A stretch of DNA of 13,616 nucleotides from Bdellovibrionales bacterium (lineage in GTDB: Bacteria > Bdellovibrionota > Bdellovibrionia > Bdellovibrionales > UBA1609), in the NCBI GenBank assembly GCA_020435025.1, contig JAGRAG010000329.1, forward strand, positions 8,060 through 21,675, read 5' to 3'. The position numbers and the translations under genes were made by a program. This document shows, one piece after another, positions 1 to 7,416 of the stretch. Under the pieces are notes generated by a model. It made no database searches, was not told where the DNA came from, and was given only the letters and a program-made list of their open reading frames with translations. Positions within the stretch are counted from its first letter, which is position 1; each line of letters begins with the position of its first letter.

Positions 1-168
1 TTTTTTTTCAAAATTTTGGATCTTCTCCGCCGTGATTTTATCGCCGGCCCGCAAATAATGAACCATGTGTTCATTTATCTTTACAAATATGTCAAAGGGC
101 AACGGTTGAGACGGGTGCAGGGAGTTCAGTCGGATTTTAAGATAGCCTTCATTATTATCTTCTGACAT
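1..168 (-). CDS. Partial hypothetical protein, N-terminus only; possibly the leader of an HD-GYP-type signalling protein
   Basis: The reverse strand is open from an ATG at 168 to the window edge (56 codons, 3' end missing). The protein begins MSEDNNEGYLKIRLNSLHP and continues with hydrophilic residues including FDIFVKINEHMVHYLRAGD. This alternating pattern (an L..L.P...LPFDI+VK... block, then H+..Y.R.GD) recalls the N-terminal module in front of HD-GYP phosphodiesterases of Bdellovibrio-like bacteria, but no HD or GYP residues lie inside the window, so the family is inference. No strong Shine-Dalgarno precedes the ATG; no earlier in-frame start lies close by. It is divergent to recG across 67 bp, so the two genes probably share a promoter region. 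Confidence 0.55.
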   Translation of the reverse strand, partial: MSEDNNEGYLKIRLNSLHPSQPLPFDIFVKINEHMVHYLRAGDKITAEKIQNFEKK

Positions 169-235
169 ATATTTATTGTGACATAGATTTTGGATCACTC
201 CAAATGAAGAAAGTTAGGAAAACGGAGTCTGGTCA

Positions 236-2404
236 ATGGCCTTATCAATTGAAACTGAGGTGCAGTACCTTAAAGGAGTTGGTCCTAAGTTAGGGGACCT
301 TTTAAGGCGTCGAGGTGTGTCTACTGTGGGCGATCTTCTGGAGTGGTTTCCACGGGGCTATGAGGATCGCAGGGCGGCGCGATCGATCTCAACACTAGAA
401 CCCAATGAATTGGTTTCAATTCAGGCTCAGGTTATAAATGTGCGTTCTATGCAGATGGGGCGGTCTCATCGAAAGATGTATGAAGTCTTAGTTGGCGACT
501 CAACGGGGCGTATTTCATGTAAGTACTTTCGAGTTCCCTACAAGGGATATTTTGAAAGATTTCAAGTCCAATCTCACGTAAGAGTTTCTGGCAAAGTGAC
601 AGTGTATCGAGGGATGTTGCAATTTTCGCATCCTGATATCCATCTCATTGGTGCCGAAGAGGACGACCAAGATGAATTGCTTCCCCTTTATACAGAAACA
701 GAGGGGTTGCGTCCGGGAAAGTTAAGAAAAATAATGGCTCAAGCGATCAACGAGTTGATTGATCACCCCCAAGATCCAAATGCCTCTTTTAAAAAGGATC
801 TCTCACAAAAAGAAGATGCTCGGTGGGAGCGCAACCCTTATAAGGCCTTACCCATTGGTGTTCCGGAGAGCCTTCCGCAGTGGATGTTGGAAAAGTACGA
901 GCTGACTTCTCGGTCCAAAGCCTTAAAGGAGATTCATCAGCCACCAATGGAACTTGGGGCAAAGTATTTGGAGTTTCGATCGCCGGCTCAAAAGCGAATT
1001 ATTTTTGAAGAGTTTTTTTGGTTGGAACTGCATCTGGCAGCCATCAAGGCGGGGGTGCAGAAGGAAAAGGCTCATAAGATGACGGGGAGGTTAGAACTGG
1101 TCGATCAAGTACGAGCTTCTTTGCCGTTTGCTCTCACCGGTGCTCAGTCTCGAGCCCTTGCAGAAGTTTTAGAAGATATGAAAAGGGCCCACCCCATGCA
1201 TCGACTGGTTCAAGGGGATGTTGGTTGTGGAAAGACGATGGTCGCACTTCTGGCGTCTGTTTTTGCAAATAGCAATGGATTTCAATCGGCCATTATGGTG
1301 CCGACGGAAATCTTAGCCGAACAGCATTTCAAAAATGCGACCAAGCTCTTAGAGCCATTTGGTATCAAGGTAGCTCTTTTGACTGGGCAGTTAAAGGCTA
1401 AAGAAAAGCAGATAGTCCACGATGAGATCGCAGCTGGTAATGTTCATCTTATTGTGGGAACTCACGCTCTCATTCAAAAAGAAGTCTCTTTTGATCGGTT
1501 GGGACTGGTTATTATCGACGAACAGCACCGCTTTGGTGTGGATCAGAGAAATCAGCTCAAATCAAAAGGTGTCAGTCCTCATTTTTTAGTGATGACGGCG
1601 ACACCCATCCCTCGAACTTTAGCAATGACCGTTTATGGAGATTTGGACGTTTCCATTATCGACGAGATGCCGCCAGGAAGATCTCCTATTGTTACGAGGA
1701 AGGTTTTTGATAGCAAGCGCGATAAAGTCTATGGATTTATGAGAGAGCAGATTGGAAAGGGACGACAGGCGTACATTGTCTATCCACTGGTTGAAGAAAG
1801 TGAAGCCATGGACCTCAAAGATGCCGTCTCAGAGTTTGATAAACTAAAGTTCAAATTTCCAGATCTTCGTTTTGCATTACTGCATGGAAAAATGAAGCCA
1901 GTTGAAAAAGAAGAGATCATGAGAGACTTTCGAGCGGAGAAGTATCACTGTTTGATCTCCACAACCGTCATTGAAGTGGGGGTCGATGTTCCTAATGCAA
2001 ATATAATGATCATCGAACATGCGGAGCGTTTTGGACTGTCTCAACTTCATCAGTTAAGAGGTCGAGTTGGACGAGGAGAGCACAAGAGCTACTGTGTTTT
2101 GATGCTCTCTTATGCTCTCTCTGAAGAGGGCCGTTTTCGTGCTGAGATTATGGAGCAGACAACAGATGGTTTTAAAATTGCGGAAGCCGATTTAGAGCTT
2201 CGAGGCCCAGGAGAGTTTCTCGGACGTCGACAATCCGGACTTACGGGATTTAAGATGGCCAATCTGGTTCGCGATGTTGGGCTATTGCAGGACGCCCGTA
2301 AAGCCGCTTTTGAGATTCTAAAGGTAGATCCACAACTGAAGTCTCAAGAGCATCAATGGGTAAATAAAAAACTTTTGGAAACACAAAAGCAATATTTAGG
2401 TTAA
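236..2404 (+). CDS. recG: ATP-dependent DNA helicase RecG (722 aa)
   Basis: RecG is the branch-migrating superfamily 2 helicase that regresses stalled replication forks and processes Holliday junctions and R-loops in the cytoplasm. The N-terminus has the RecG helix-hairpin-helix style opening (residues 10-30, YLKGVGPKLGDLLRRRG), followed by the OB-fold wedge domain that splits the fork (about 60-140). Helicase motifs are all present: Walker A GDVGCGKT (327-334), DEQH box (428-431), TAT (454-456), motif V around TTVIEVGVDVP, and motif VI QLRGRVGRG (606-614), then the family C-terminal block ELRGPGEFLGRRQSG. The Walker A loop has Cys331 where E. coli has Ser, a tolerated position. Length is slightly above E. 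coli RecG (693 aa). The ATG is preceded by a GGAG at 224-227. Identification is secure. Confidence 0.97.
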   Translation: MALSIETEVQYLKGVGPKLGDLLRRRGVSTVGDLLEWFPRGYEDRRAARSISTLEPNELVSIQAQVINVRSMQMGRSHRKMYEVLVGDSTGRISCKYFRVPYKGYFERFQVQSHVRVSGKVTVYRGMLQFSHPDIHLIGAEEDDQDELLPLYTETEGLRPGKLRKIMAQAINELIDHPQDPNASFKKDLSQKEDARWERNPYKALPIGVPESLPQWMLEKYELTSRSKALKEIHQPPMELGAKYLEFRSPAQKRIIFEEFFWLELHLAAIKAGVQKEKAHKMTGRLELVDQVRASLPFALTGAQSRALAEVLEDMKRAHPMHRLVQGDVGCGKTMVALLASVFANSNGFQSAIMVPTEILAEQHFKNATKLLEPFGIKVALLTGQLKAKEKQIVHDEIAAGNVHLIVGTHALIQKEVSFDRLGLVIIDEQHRFGVDQRNQLKSKGVSPHFLVMTATPIPRTLAMTVYGDLDVSIIDEMPPGRSPIVTRKVFDSKRDKVYGFMREQIGKGRQAYIVYPLVEESEAMDLKDAVSEFDKLKFKFPDLRFALLHGKMKPVEKEEIMRDFRAEKYHCLISTTVIEVGVDVPNANIMIIEHAERFGLSQLHQLRGRVGRGEHKSYCVLMLSYALSEEGRFRAEIMEQTTDGFKIAEADLELRGPGEFLGRRQSGLTGFKMANLVRDVGLLQDARKAAFEILKVDPQLKSQEHQWVNKKLLETQKQYLG

Positions 2405-2610
2405 TAAGTTCATAGAATCACAATAGGAAAAAGGGATTATAGGCCCCACAAAATGGGTAGGATAGTCTCATCACGATTGGACTGTTATTAAGCCCCATTT
2501 GGATCGATTTTTTTACAGTAATTTTAGTATATTATGGGTTCTCAAAAGGAGTCTGTTTGGCACGTCTATTGTATCTATAGAAGCAAAGGCACGGAGAAAA
2601 GGAGGCCGAA
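2405..2610. other. Intergenic region between recG and the hibernation factor gene
   Basis: This 206-bp AT-rich stretch has no convincing ORF. It ends in a strong Shine-Dalgarno (AGGAGG at 2600-2605) for the next gene. A TTTACA at 2512-2517 and TATATT/TATTAT at 2528-2535 look like promoter hexamers but are only 10-12 bp apart, so no promoter is called. AAATGGG (2451-2457) could pair with CCCATTT (2494-2500) ahead of a T-run at 2508-2514, but the 36-nt loop makes this a weak recG terminator at best. Confidence 0.4.
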
Positions 2611-2934
2611 ATGCCAGACTCAATAGCATGCGAAGACTTTGATTTGACACCCGCAATTAAAGACAGTGTTCAAGAAAGCATCGATTATATTAAAGACCAC
2701 AGCGGAATGGATTGTGGAGTATCTGTTTTTATTAAATCGACGGCTTCTCACCAGTATAAGGTGATCTTTCGAGTGCGAGTGAAAAACAAAGAAATAGCCG
2801 GAATGGGAGAAGGAACTGATTTGTATCAAGTTATCGGGCTTGCCCGCACCCATGCAACGCGCATGTTGTCTGAGTACAAAGGCAGAAAACTCACTCGTCG
2901 GAAAAAACAACCGGACGGCTTCAAGACAGCATAG
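2611..2934 (+). CDS. HPF/RaiA-family ribosome hibernation factor (short form, 107 aa)
   Basis: The protein fits the S30EA/sigma-54-modulation fold that binds the decoding region of the 30S subunit and inactivates ribosomes in stationary phase or starvation. What is seen: an opening strand with DLTPAIKDSVQESIDYIK (an 'LT.a+...v...+..+K' helix), a middle strand pair (VSVFIKSTASHQYKVIFRVRVKN), then the conserved acidic turn and second helix TDLYQVIGLARTHATRMLSEYKGR. The C-terminus is strongly basic (RKLTRRKKQ), suiting rRNA contact. At 107 aa it is the short HPF/RaiA class without the dimerisation domain of long HPF; HPF and RaiA cannot be told apart here. It has a strong AGGAGG site and is closed by a hairpin terminator, so it is probably transcribed alone. 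Confidence 0.85.
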   Translation: MPDSIACEDFDLTPAIKDSVQESIDYIKDHSGMDCGVSVFIKSTASHQYKVIFRVRVKNKEIAGMGEGTDLYQVIGLARTHATRMLSEYKGRKLTRRKKQPDGFKTA

Positions 2935-2964
2935 ATTCGTGTGAGTACATAAACATAGAGGTAT

Positions 2965-2997
2965 AAAATAGGTGAACATGGTTCACCTATTTTTTTT
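2965..2997 (+). terminator. Intrinsic terminator of the hibernation factor gene
   Basis: A 13-bp perfect stem (2965-2977 with 2981-2993; core TAGGTGAAC / GTTCACCTA) with an ATG triloop runs into T8, ending about 2997. It lies 31 bp after the stop codon. It is a textbook rho-independent terminator for the plus strand; the minus strand has only a short T-run. Confidence 0.9.
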
Positions 2998-3103
2998 GCC
3001 AAAATGCATAAATAACTTTTCTAGAGGTGTTTCTCTCTCGTTTCTTAGGTATTAATAGAGGGCCGATGGAGGCTTTAGTATTTTGAAAAACAAGGAGGAA
3101 AAG

Positions 3104-3502
3104 ATGAAACATCGTGTGCCTGTAGAAGAGTTTACTAGCCCTGGGCCTTACTCCGTAACTCCTGAGACGCCTTATCAAGAAATTCTAAAACTTATGGATG
3201 ACGGCGAAGTAAGACACATTCCGGTTCTGGATGGCAAAGAGCCTGTCGGAATGATTAGCGATCGAGATTTGAAGTTGGTTCGTTTTTTAGAAAATGGGAC
3301 TAAAATTGTAGCTAAAGATCTTATGTCAGGGTCTCCGTTTTTAGTAAGTAATGAGAGCCCTTTAGATGAAGTGGCCTTAGAAATGTCTCGTCGAAAAATT
3401 GGCAGTGCCATAGTGATGGATGCCAGCGGAAACGTCTCTGGAATTTTTACGGCAACAGATGCGTTGAATGCATTGGTAGAGGTGCTAAGAGGGGAAGTCT
3501 AA
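3104..3502 (+). CDS. CBS-domain pair protein (132 aa)
   Basis: This small stand-alone protein consists almost entirely of two CBS motifs, which form a Bateman module that commonly binds adenosine nucleotides (AMP, ATP, SAM, c-di-AMP) as an energy or ligand sensor. CBS1 spans about residues 10-55 (SVTPETPYQEILKLM...VRHIPVLDG..PVGMISDRDL) and CBS2 about 72-128 (KDLMSGSPFLVSNESPLDEVALEM...IGSAIVMD..GNVSGIFTATDAL). Each carries the hallmark GxxS/T-x-x-D end (GMISDRDL, GIFTATDAL) used for ribose-phosphate contact. I chose the ATG at 3104 because GGAGG (3094-3098) sits 5 nt before it; an in-frame TTG at 3083 would add seven residues but lacks a site. No effector domain is attached, so its partner must be another protein. 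Confidence 0.88.
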   Translation: MKHRVPVEEFTSPGPYSVTPETPYQEILKLMDDGEVRHIPVLDGKEPVGMISDRDLKLVRFLENGTKIVAKDLMSGSPFLVSNESPLDEVALEMSRRKIGSAIVMDASGNVSGIFTATDALNALVEVLRGEV

Positions 3503-3523
3503 CACCATTTGCGGGGCTTTAAT

Positions 3524-3814
3524 TCACTCAGACTCTTTTTTAAAAGTGTGAGCCAGATATTGAGCCCCTTGATGAAAGACCTCTTCCATAATCGGAGTTA
3601 CATAAGGCTCAACGGTTAAAGAGCAGTTGTCTTTTATTTGATCCAACATCTCCTGATGTCTGACAAAATCAAAAGGTGGTATTTTTCTCGCCTTTTTGAT
3701 CTCAAAAATTTTATCTAATATTTTAAAACGTCTTTCTAACAAGCTGCTCAGGTCTTTATTGATCTGATCCACTTCATTTCTCAGGTCAACAAAGGGGTCA
3801 GTAGACTTAGGCAT
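3524..3814 (-). CDS. Chorismate mutase, AroQ (type II) family, stand-alone, 96 aa
   Basis: This all-helical enzyme converts chorismate to prephenate. Helix 1 carries DLRNEVDQINKDLSSLLERRF, the classic 'LR..+D.+D..l..LL..R' pattern, and residues align with E. coli catalytic positions: Arg12 (R11), Arg29 (R28), Lys40 (K39), Asp49 (D48) and Arg52 (R51). The equivalent of E. coli Glu52 appears to be His53 (VRHQE), and a Gln88 equivalent is not clear, so activity is probable rather than certain. Start: the ATG at 3814 overlaps the upstream gene's stop by 8 nt (ATGCCTAA), implying translational coupling; a longer frame reaching 3907 lies inside the upstream gene and lacks family homology. The partner gene encodes a TrhP-like enzyme whose family uses prephenate. 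No dehydratase or dehydrogenase domain is fused. Confidence 0.85.
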   Translation of the reverse strand: MPKSTDPFVDLRNEVDQINKDLSSLLERRFKILDKIFEIKKARKIPPFDFVRHQEMLDQIKDNCSLTVEPYVTPIMEEVFHQGAQYLAHTFKKESE

Positions 3815-5072
3815 TGGCGAGAACTTCGGGTTGACTGAGAAGAGTGAAGGGTTCGGGCTTATCAGGCATAGAAAAATAAAAAGTTCCTGTTCCACCATGA
3901 ACCGCATCTAGAAGTTCACCCTTGTCGTTGTAGATGTCTCCGACTGTGAAATAGCTATTGCCCTTTGGAGCTATCAACTCGATGGTCTCTCCACGAACAA
4001 TTTTGTTTCGCACTTCGATGGCCACGGTATCAGGAACCGCTGAAGGAGCATCCACCACAAGGCCACCAAATTTCTGTGTATAAAATCTAGTGGTCTCTGA
4101 GTAATTTTGAGATTCCTGGGACGGACCATTAATCATAAAACCGGAATGATAGCCACGATTGGAAACTTTATCTAAATCAGATAGCAAGTTAGCATCAAAT
4201 TCCTTACCGGCACAGAGGTCATCAATAGCTTTACGATAAGCACGAGCCACCATAGCCACATAATAAGTGGACTTGGTTCGTCCTTCGACTTTCAAAGAAC
4301 AGACTCCTGATTCAACGACTTCTTTAAGATGATCGATCAGACGCAGGTCTTTTGCATTCATAATATATGTGCCATGTTCGTCTTCATCGATGCGATAAAA
4401 TTGGCCAGCCTCACGTTGATCTTCGAGATAATACTCTTTATCCTGGGATACGGATTTTTCATAGATGTTGTACTTATAGCGACAGCTGTTATCGCAAACA
4501 CCTTGGTTCGCATCTCGGTGGGACATATAATGTGACAAAAGACATCGCCCAGAATAGGCAATACAGATGGCGCCATGGACGAATGATTCCAGTTCCATGT
4601 TAGGAACCCGTTTGTGAATTTCTTGAATTTCGGTAGATTTCAACTCTCGGCTGAGGATCACTCTTTCAATACCCGCTTTCTCCCAAAAGCGAACCGATTC
4701 GTAGTTCATACAGTTGGCCTGAACAGAAAGATGAATGGGTATTTGTGGGTGTCGTTCACGAACAATCCCAATCAGTCCCGGATCGGACATAATTAAGGCG
4801 TCGGGCTTGAGCTCCGCCCACTCATCCAGATGTTTGTAGAAACTGTTAATTTTGACGTTTCTAGCAAATATGTTTGCTGTAAGATAAAGTTTTTTCCCGT
4901 ATTTGTGCGCGAAATCGAGTCCTTCTTTGAGTTCTTCAATGCGAAAATCATTTTCTCGAGCTCGCAAACTAAAGTAAGGAACTCCGGCATAAACGGCATC
5001 GGCACCAAAAGCAAAAGCATATTTTAGTTTTTCTAAGGAACCGGCGGGCATAAGTAATTCTGGCTTTTTCAT
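3807..5072 (-). CDS. trhP: U32 peptidase-family protein, likely prephenate-dependent tRNA uridine(34) hydroxylase TrhP (YegQ-like, 421 aa)
   Basis: Members close to E. coli YegQ/TrhP introduce the hydroxyl of 5-hydroxyuridine at the tRNA wobble position, need prephenate and carry an iron-sulfur cluster. Visible features: N-terminal MKKPELLMPAGSLEKLKYAF, which opens a TIM-barrel-like fold; the U32 signature ESFVHGAICIAYSGRCLLS (about 162-180); four cysteines C170, C177, C193 and C197 spaced C-x6-C-x15-C-x3-C as in YegQ; HRDANQGVCDNSCRYKY; and the later SLKVEGRTKSTYYVA block (259-273). The C-terminal region (about 330-420) is a beta-rich domain. E. coli YegQ is about 450 aa, so this is a similar, slightly shorter form. 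The next gene, overlapping by 8 nt, is chorismate mutase, the maker of prephenate. RlhA-type (23S rRNA) U32 proteins are a less likely alternative because they are longer. Confidence 0.85.
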   Translation of the reverse strand: MKKPELLMPAGSLEKLKYAFAFGADAVYAGVPYFSLRARENDFRIEELKEGLDFAHKYGKKLYLTANIFARNVKINSFYKHLDEWAELKPDALIMSDPGLIGIVRERHPQIPIHLSVQANCMNYESVRFWEKAGIERVILSRELKSTEIQEIHKRVPNMELESFVHGAICIAYSGRCLLSHYMSHRDANQGVCDNSCRYKYNIYEKSVSQDKEYYLEDQREAGQFYRIDEDEHGTYIMNAKDLRLIDHLKEVVESGVCSLKVEGRTKSTYYVAMVARAYRKAIDDLCAGKEFDANLLSDLDKVSNRGYHSGFMINGPSQESQNYSETTRFYTQKFGGLVVDAPSAVPDTVAIEVRNKIVRGETIELIAPKGNSYFTVGDIYNDKGELLDAVHGGTGTFYFSMPDKPEPFTLLSQPEVLANA

Positions 5073-5128
5073 AGGGGTCTTCTTACCTGAGAATGGCTTG
5101 CAAAGTTAGTCTATTTGTAAACAATTCA

Positions 5129-5155
5129 CCGCGCCGCAGCTTGAGAGTGGCGCGG
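5129..5155. repeat. GC-rich inverted repeat between divergent genes
   Basis: CCGCGCC (5129-5135) and GGCGCGG (5149-5155) form a perfect 7-bp dyad around 13 nt in the 125-bp gap between the trhP-like gene and the divergent membrane-protein gene. It has no T-run on either side, so it is not a terminator. It could be an operator or a leader hairpin; the role is unknown. Confidence 0.35.
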
Positions 5156-5196
5156 AGGATTGAGGGGGATGAAAAGGCGTGTGAGAATAGGTAAAT

Positions 5197-6036
5197 ATGG
5201 AAACCGCCTCCTTATCTCCGCAGGAATACCAGTATTTACCTAAGGTAAAGAAGTTTTACTATTGGGCTTTACTGATCCTTGTCCTCACCGAATTAGTTGT
5301 TATTCGGCTCAATTTAGGAAAGTTCTTAGAAGAGCGATGGTATGTGGGGCTGATTCACCTGCTTTTGGCGTCATCAGTTCCTCTGACAATATTATACCGA
5401 TTGCTTCGTCATGTTCATCCTCTTATTCACACAAGGTTTAGATGGGAAAACAAAGGAATTTTGTTAGTTCACAGAAAAAAAGAGCGGCACATTGATTTCG
5501 ATCAGATCTCAAGAATTAAGATCTCTCGCTGGCCTACATGGTGGGGAGGTGGTTTTTCTCTGCACTTAAAATCGGGACAGGTGTTTCATTTACTATCATT
5601 TATAGATCATGGATATGAGATTTTGGAAAAGCTTATGAAAGAAAATCCAGGTCTTTATGTTTCAGGCCCTGTTGTTGGTTTTATTAAGAGAGCCCCATAC
5701 GTTTCAGCGACCTGGAAGAGATGGAAGTTGATACGTATATGGTGGCACTGGTTTTTGTTAAAGCATTTAACCTTGCCGCTCATCGCCGCATTATGGCTTT
5801 GGCAGAGAAACAGTCCTTCAGAAATTCCATTAGAGATTTGGTTGATTTCTACGTTTATAGGTAATGTGGTCATTTCGGCATTTGTCTATCACCTTCAAGA
5901 AGAGTGGTTGCTTCACAAAGCCAATCAAGTACATTCTCCGGACCAAGAATTTCGAGCTTGGGTCATCGGTTTTCAGGCATTTTACTTTGTACTCGTATTA
6001 GCAGCTTTGGCTAGTTTAAGCTCCATTACATTTTAA
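5197..6036 (+). CDS. Uncharacterised membrane protein with a PH-like cytoplasmic core (279 aa)
   Basis: I do not recognise a named family. Hydropathy read by eye gives two N-terminal membrane segments (about 20-38 and 49-69), a soluble beta-rich middle (about 78-152) and three C-terminal segments (about 186-203, 212-233, 254-275). The middle has the cadence of bacterial PH-like domains: an opening strand FRWENKGILLVHRK, then HIDFDQISRIKIS ('I.f..I..I'), a loop rich in Trp and Gly (RWPTWWGGG), the strand pair SLHLKSGQVFHLLSF, and a closing helix YEILEKLMKENP. This layout resembles YcxB/bPH membrane proteins, but that is inference. Arg/Lys-rich flanks suggest the middle faces the cytoplasm. Only a modest AGG precedes the ATG. 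Its stop shares TTAA with the convergent gene. Confidence 0.75.
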   Translation: METASLSPQEYQYLPKVKKFYYWALLILVLTELVVIRLNLGKFLEERWYVGLIHLLLASSVPLTILYRLLRHVHPLIHTRFRWENKGILLVHRKKERHIDFDQISRIKISRWPTWWGGGFSLHLKSGQVFHLLSFIDHGYEILEKLMKENPGLYVSGPVVGFIKRAPYVSATWKRWKLIRIWWHWFLLKHLTLPLIAALWLWQRNSPSEIPLEIWLISTFIGNVVISAFVYHLQEEWLLHKANQVHSPDQEFRAWVIGFQAFYFVLVLAALASLSSITF

Positions 6037-6350
6037 GTAAGATCTTGGCTTTTTAAAACTTGAAAGGTCCGGCGGTCTGCTTTTAGGTCGTCACCGAATT
6101 TCTCAAGGCCTTCTTGGCGCATGGTTGTTGCTTTATTTTCAAGATAAAAATCTAAGCTGTCCTTTGAATCTAACCAGTAGTGAACGGTGTACTTTTTAAA
6201 ATGATCTTGATTCAGGTCATTGCTTTCTAATAGCTGTGCTGTTTTAAAACCTTTTTGGCGCAACATATCTTTAATATGTTTTTGGAGCCAATTTAAAAAA
6301 TCAGGAACTTTCCTCTCTGCAATCTCTAGGTTGACTTCATACAAAACCAC
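6033..6350 (-). CDS. DUF4286 family protein (105 aa)
   Basis: A small soluble protein of the DUF4286 type, whose biochemical role is unknown. The family pattern is visible: an N-terminal strand VLYEVNLEI, a helix with FLNWLQKHIKDML, a strand GFKTAQLLE, then YTVHYWLDSKDSLDFYLENKATTMRQEGLEKFGDDLKADRR, which matches the typical 'TVhY.l.s...l..Yl...A..mR.egl.+Fgd.f.a.RR' end. This ferredoxin-like layout resembles antibiotic biosynthesis monooxygenase-like folds, but no catalytic residues can be claimed. The start is GTG at 6350, supported by a strong GGAGG (6358-6362) seven bases upstream. It lies 38 bp downstream of the vWA lipoprotein gene on the same strand, so the two may be co-transcribed. 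Confidence 0.82.
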   Translation of the reverse strand: MVLYEVNLEIAERKVPDFLNWLQKHIKDMLRQKGFKTAQLLESNDLNQDHFKKYTVHYWLDSKDSLDFYLENKATTMRQEGLEKFGDDLKADRRTFQVLKSQDLT

Positions 6351-6388
6351 GGGGTGACCTCCAAAGGTTCTATTTTAAAGGATAGATT

Positions 6389-7405
6389 TCACCACAGTCT
6401 ACCAATGATTTGATCATCTCCCAAGAAACATTTTCCATCGGAGAGGGATCCTTCGATGCGAACCGTTTCTTCACCACGAGGGGGGAGGTACATGCCAGCT
6501 AAATGTCCTTCTACAATTCTGGTGAGTACAGTTTTGAAAGTTCGCACAATATAACAGGGTATTGATGGGACTTTGTGAGGGGTGCCAATACCACTATCGT
6601 CGGTTAAGAAAATGTAGCGACCTCCCGTTTGTTGGGCGGAGTAGCGCATGAGAGTCTCTGCTTTTTCGGAGACTCCACTCGCCGCAATCGGATAAATTGT
6701 AATGTCATTTTGGCGAAACTGCTGAATTTGGGAAATAACAGTGGGAATGTCTAGGTCGTGAGGTGGCGCATCGGCAAGATGAAAGAGTACCTTATGTGTA
6801 CCAGGATAAGGACTCCAACTTTGTTGAAGGGCTTCGTAAAAGGCCACCTGAACGGCTTCTTCATAGTCCCCACCTCCACTGGCTTGCTGTTGGTTGATGA
6901 AGTTCTTTAGAGATTCAGTACTGTCAGTAAAGTTCAGCCGTTTTGTTTGATACTCATCGTTGAGGTCACGATATAAAATAATTGAGAATTGCGTTTTGCG
7001 ACTTTGGTTCATTTTTTTAATGGTTTCAATGATCGATTGCAATTCCGAAGTAAGATAAGACAGTTCATCTCCCATGCTACCAGTGGTGTCTATGACAAAG
7101 GATATCTGTAGTTCCGGTAGGAGAGGAGATGCCGACACTTTTTGTGTCGATTGACTGGGAAGGGCTAATTCTACGAGATTGTGAAGTGGGCTTTTTCTTA
7201 AATAGTTTTTAAACAAAGAATAGTTTAAATTGTCATCCCAATCTGCGGCCGTGATCTCTGTGCTTCCAGATCCTGGACTGGTATTTGGATAACAACCGAT
7301 GACCTCTCGGTTAGCAGAATCGTCATTTGGTCCATTTACGAGTTCGTCTATTGAACTGCAACCAGTTAGATAGAAAAATAGTAAAGTATAAATTGTGATT
7401 TTCAT
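6389..7405 (-). CDS. von Willebrand factor A (vWA) domain lipoprotein (338 aa)
   Basis: The protein starts MKITIYTLLFFYLTGCSS: a lipoprotein signal peptide with lipobox LTGC and lipidated Cys16. A linker (17-95) leads to a vWA domain at about 100-285. Its metal-ion-dependent adhesion site is complete: D106-T-T108-G-S110 in strand 1, a GGGDYEEA turn at 177-184, and the DAPPHD segment at 212-217, characteristic of the 'DAPPH' vWA subgroup found in many secreted bacterial proteins. vWA domains bind protein ligands through the metal, so this is a likely envelope adhesion or scaffold protein. The chosen ATG at 7405 has AAGGAG seven bases upstream; an in-frame ATG 12 codons earlier would spoil the signal peptide. 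A palindrome covers its 5' leader. The ligand is unknown. Confidence 0.87.
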   Translation of the reverse strand: MKITIYTLLFFYLTGCSSIDELVNGPNDDSANREVIGCYPNTSPGSGSTEITAADWDDNLNYSLFKNYLRKSPLHNLVELALPSQSTQKVSASPLLPELQISFVIDTTGSMGDELSYLTSELQSIIETIKKMNQSRKTQFSIILYRDLNDEYQTKRLNFTDSTESLKNFINQQQASGGGDYEEAVQVAFYEALQQSWSPYPGTHKVLFHLADAPPHDLDIPTVISQIQQFRQNDITIYPIAASGVSEKAETLMRYSAQQTGGRYIFLTDDSGIGTPHKVPSIPCYIVRTFKTVLTRIVEGHLAGMYLPPRGEETVRIEGSLSDGKCFLGDDQIIGRLW

Positions 7406-7416
7406 AGACCTTCTCC

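Noticed and set aside
2620..2979. Minus-strand ORF of 119 codons antisense to the hibernation factor
   Set aside because: It covers a confidently identified gene, is rich in Cys, Phe and His in a random way, and has no ribosome-binding site.
3083..3103. TTG start adding seven residues to the CBS protein
   Set aside because: The Shine-Dalgarno GGAGG at 3094-3098 would be inside the coding region; the ATG at 3104 is ideally spaced from it.
3815..3907. N-terminal extension of the chorismate mutase (about 31 residues, hydrophobic)
   Set aside because: It lies in another frame of the U32 gene, adds sequence foreign to AroQ enzymes, and the ATG at 3814 gives the normal family length and a coupled start.
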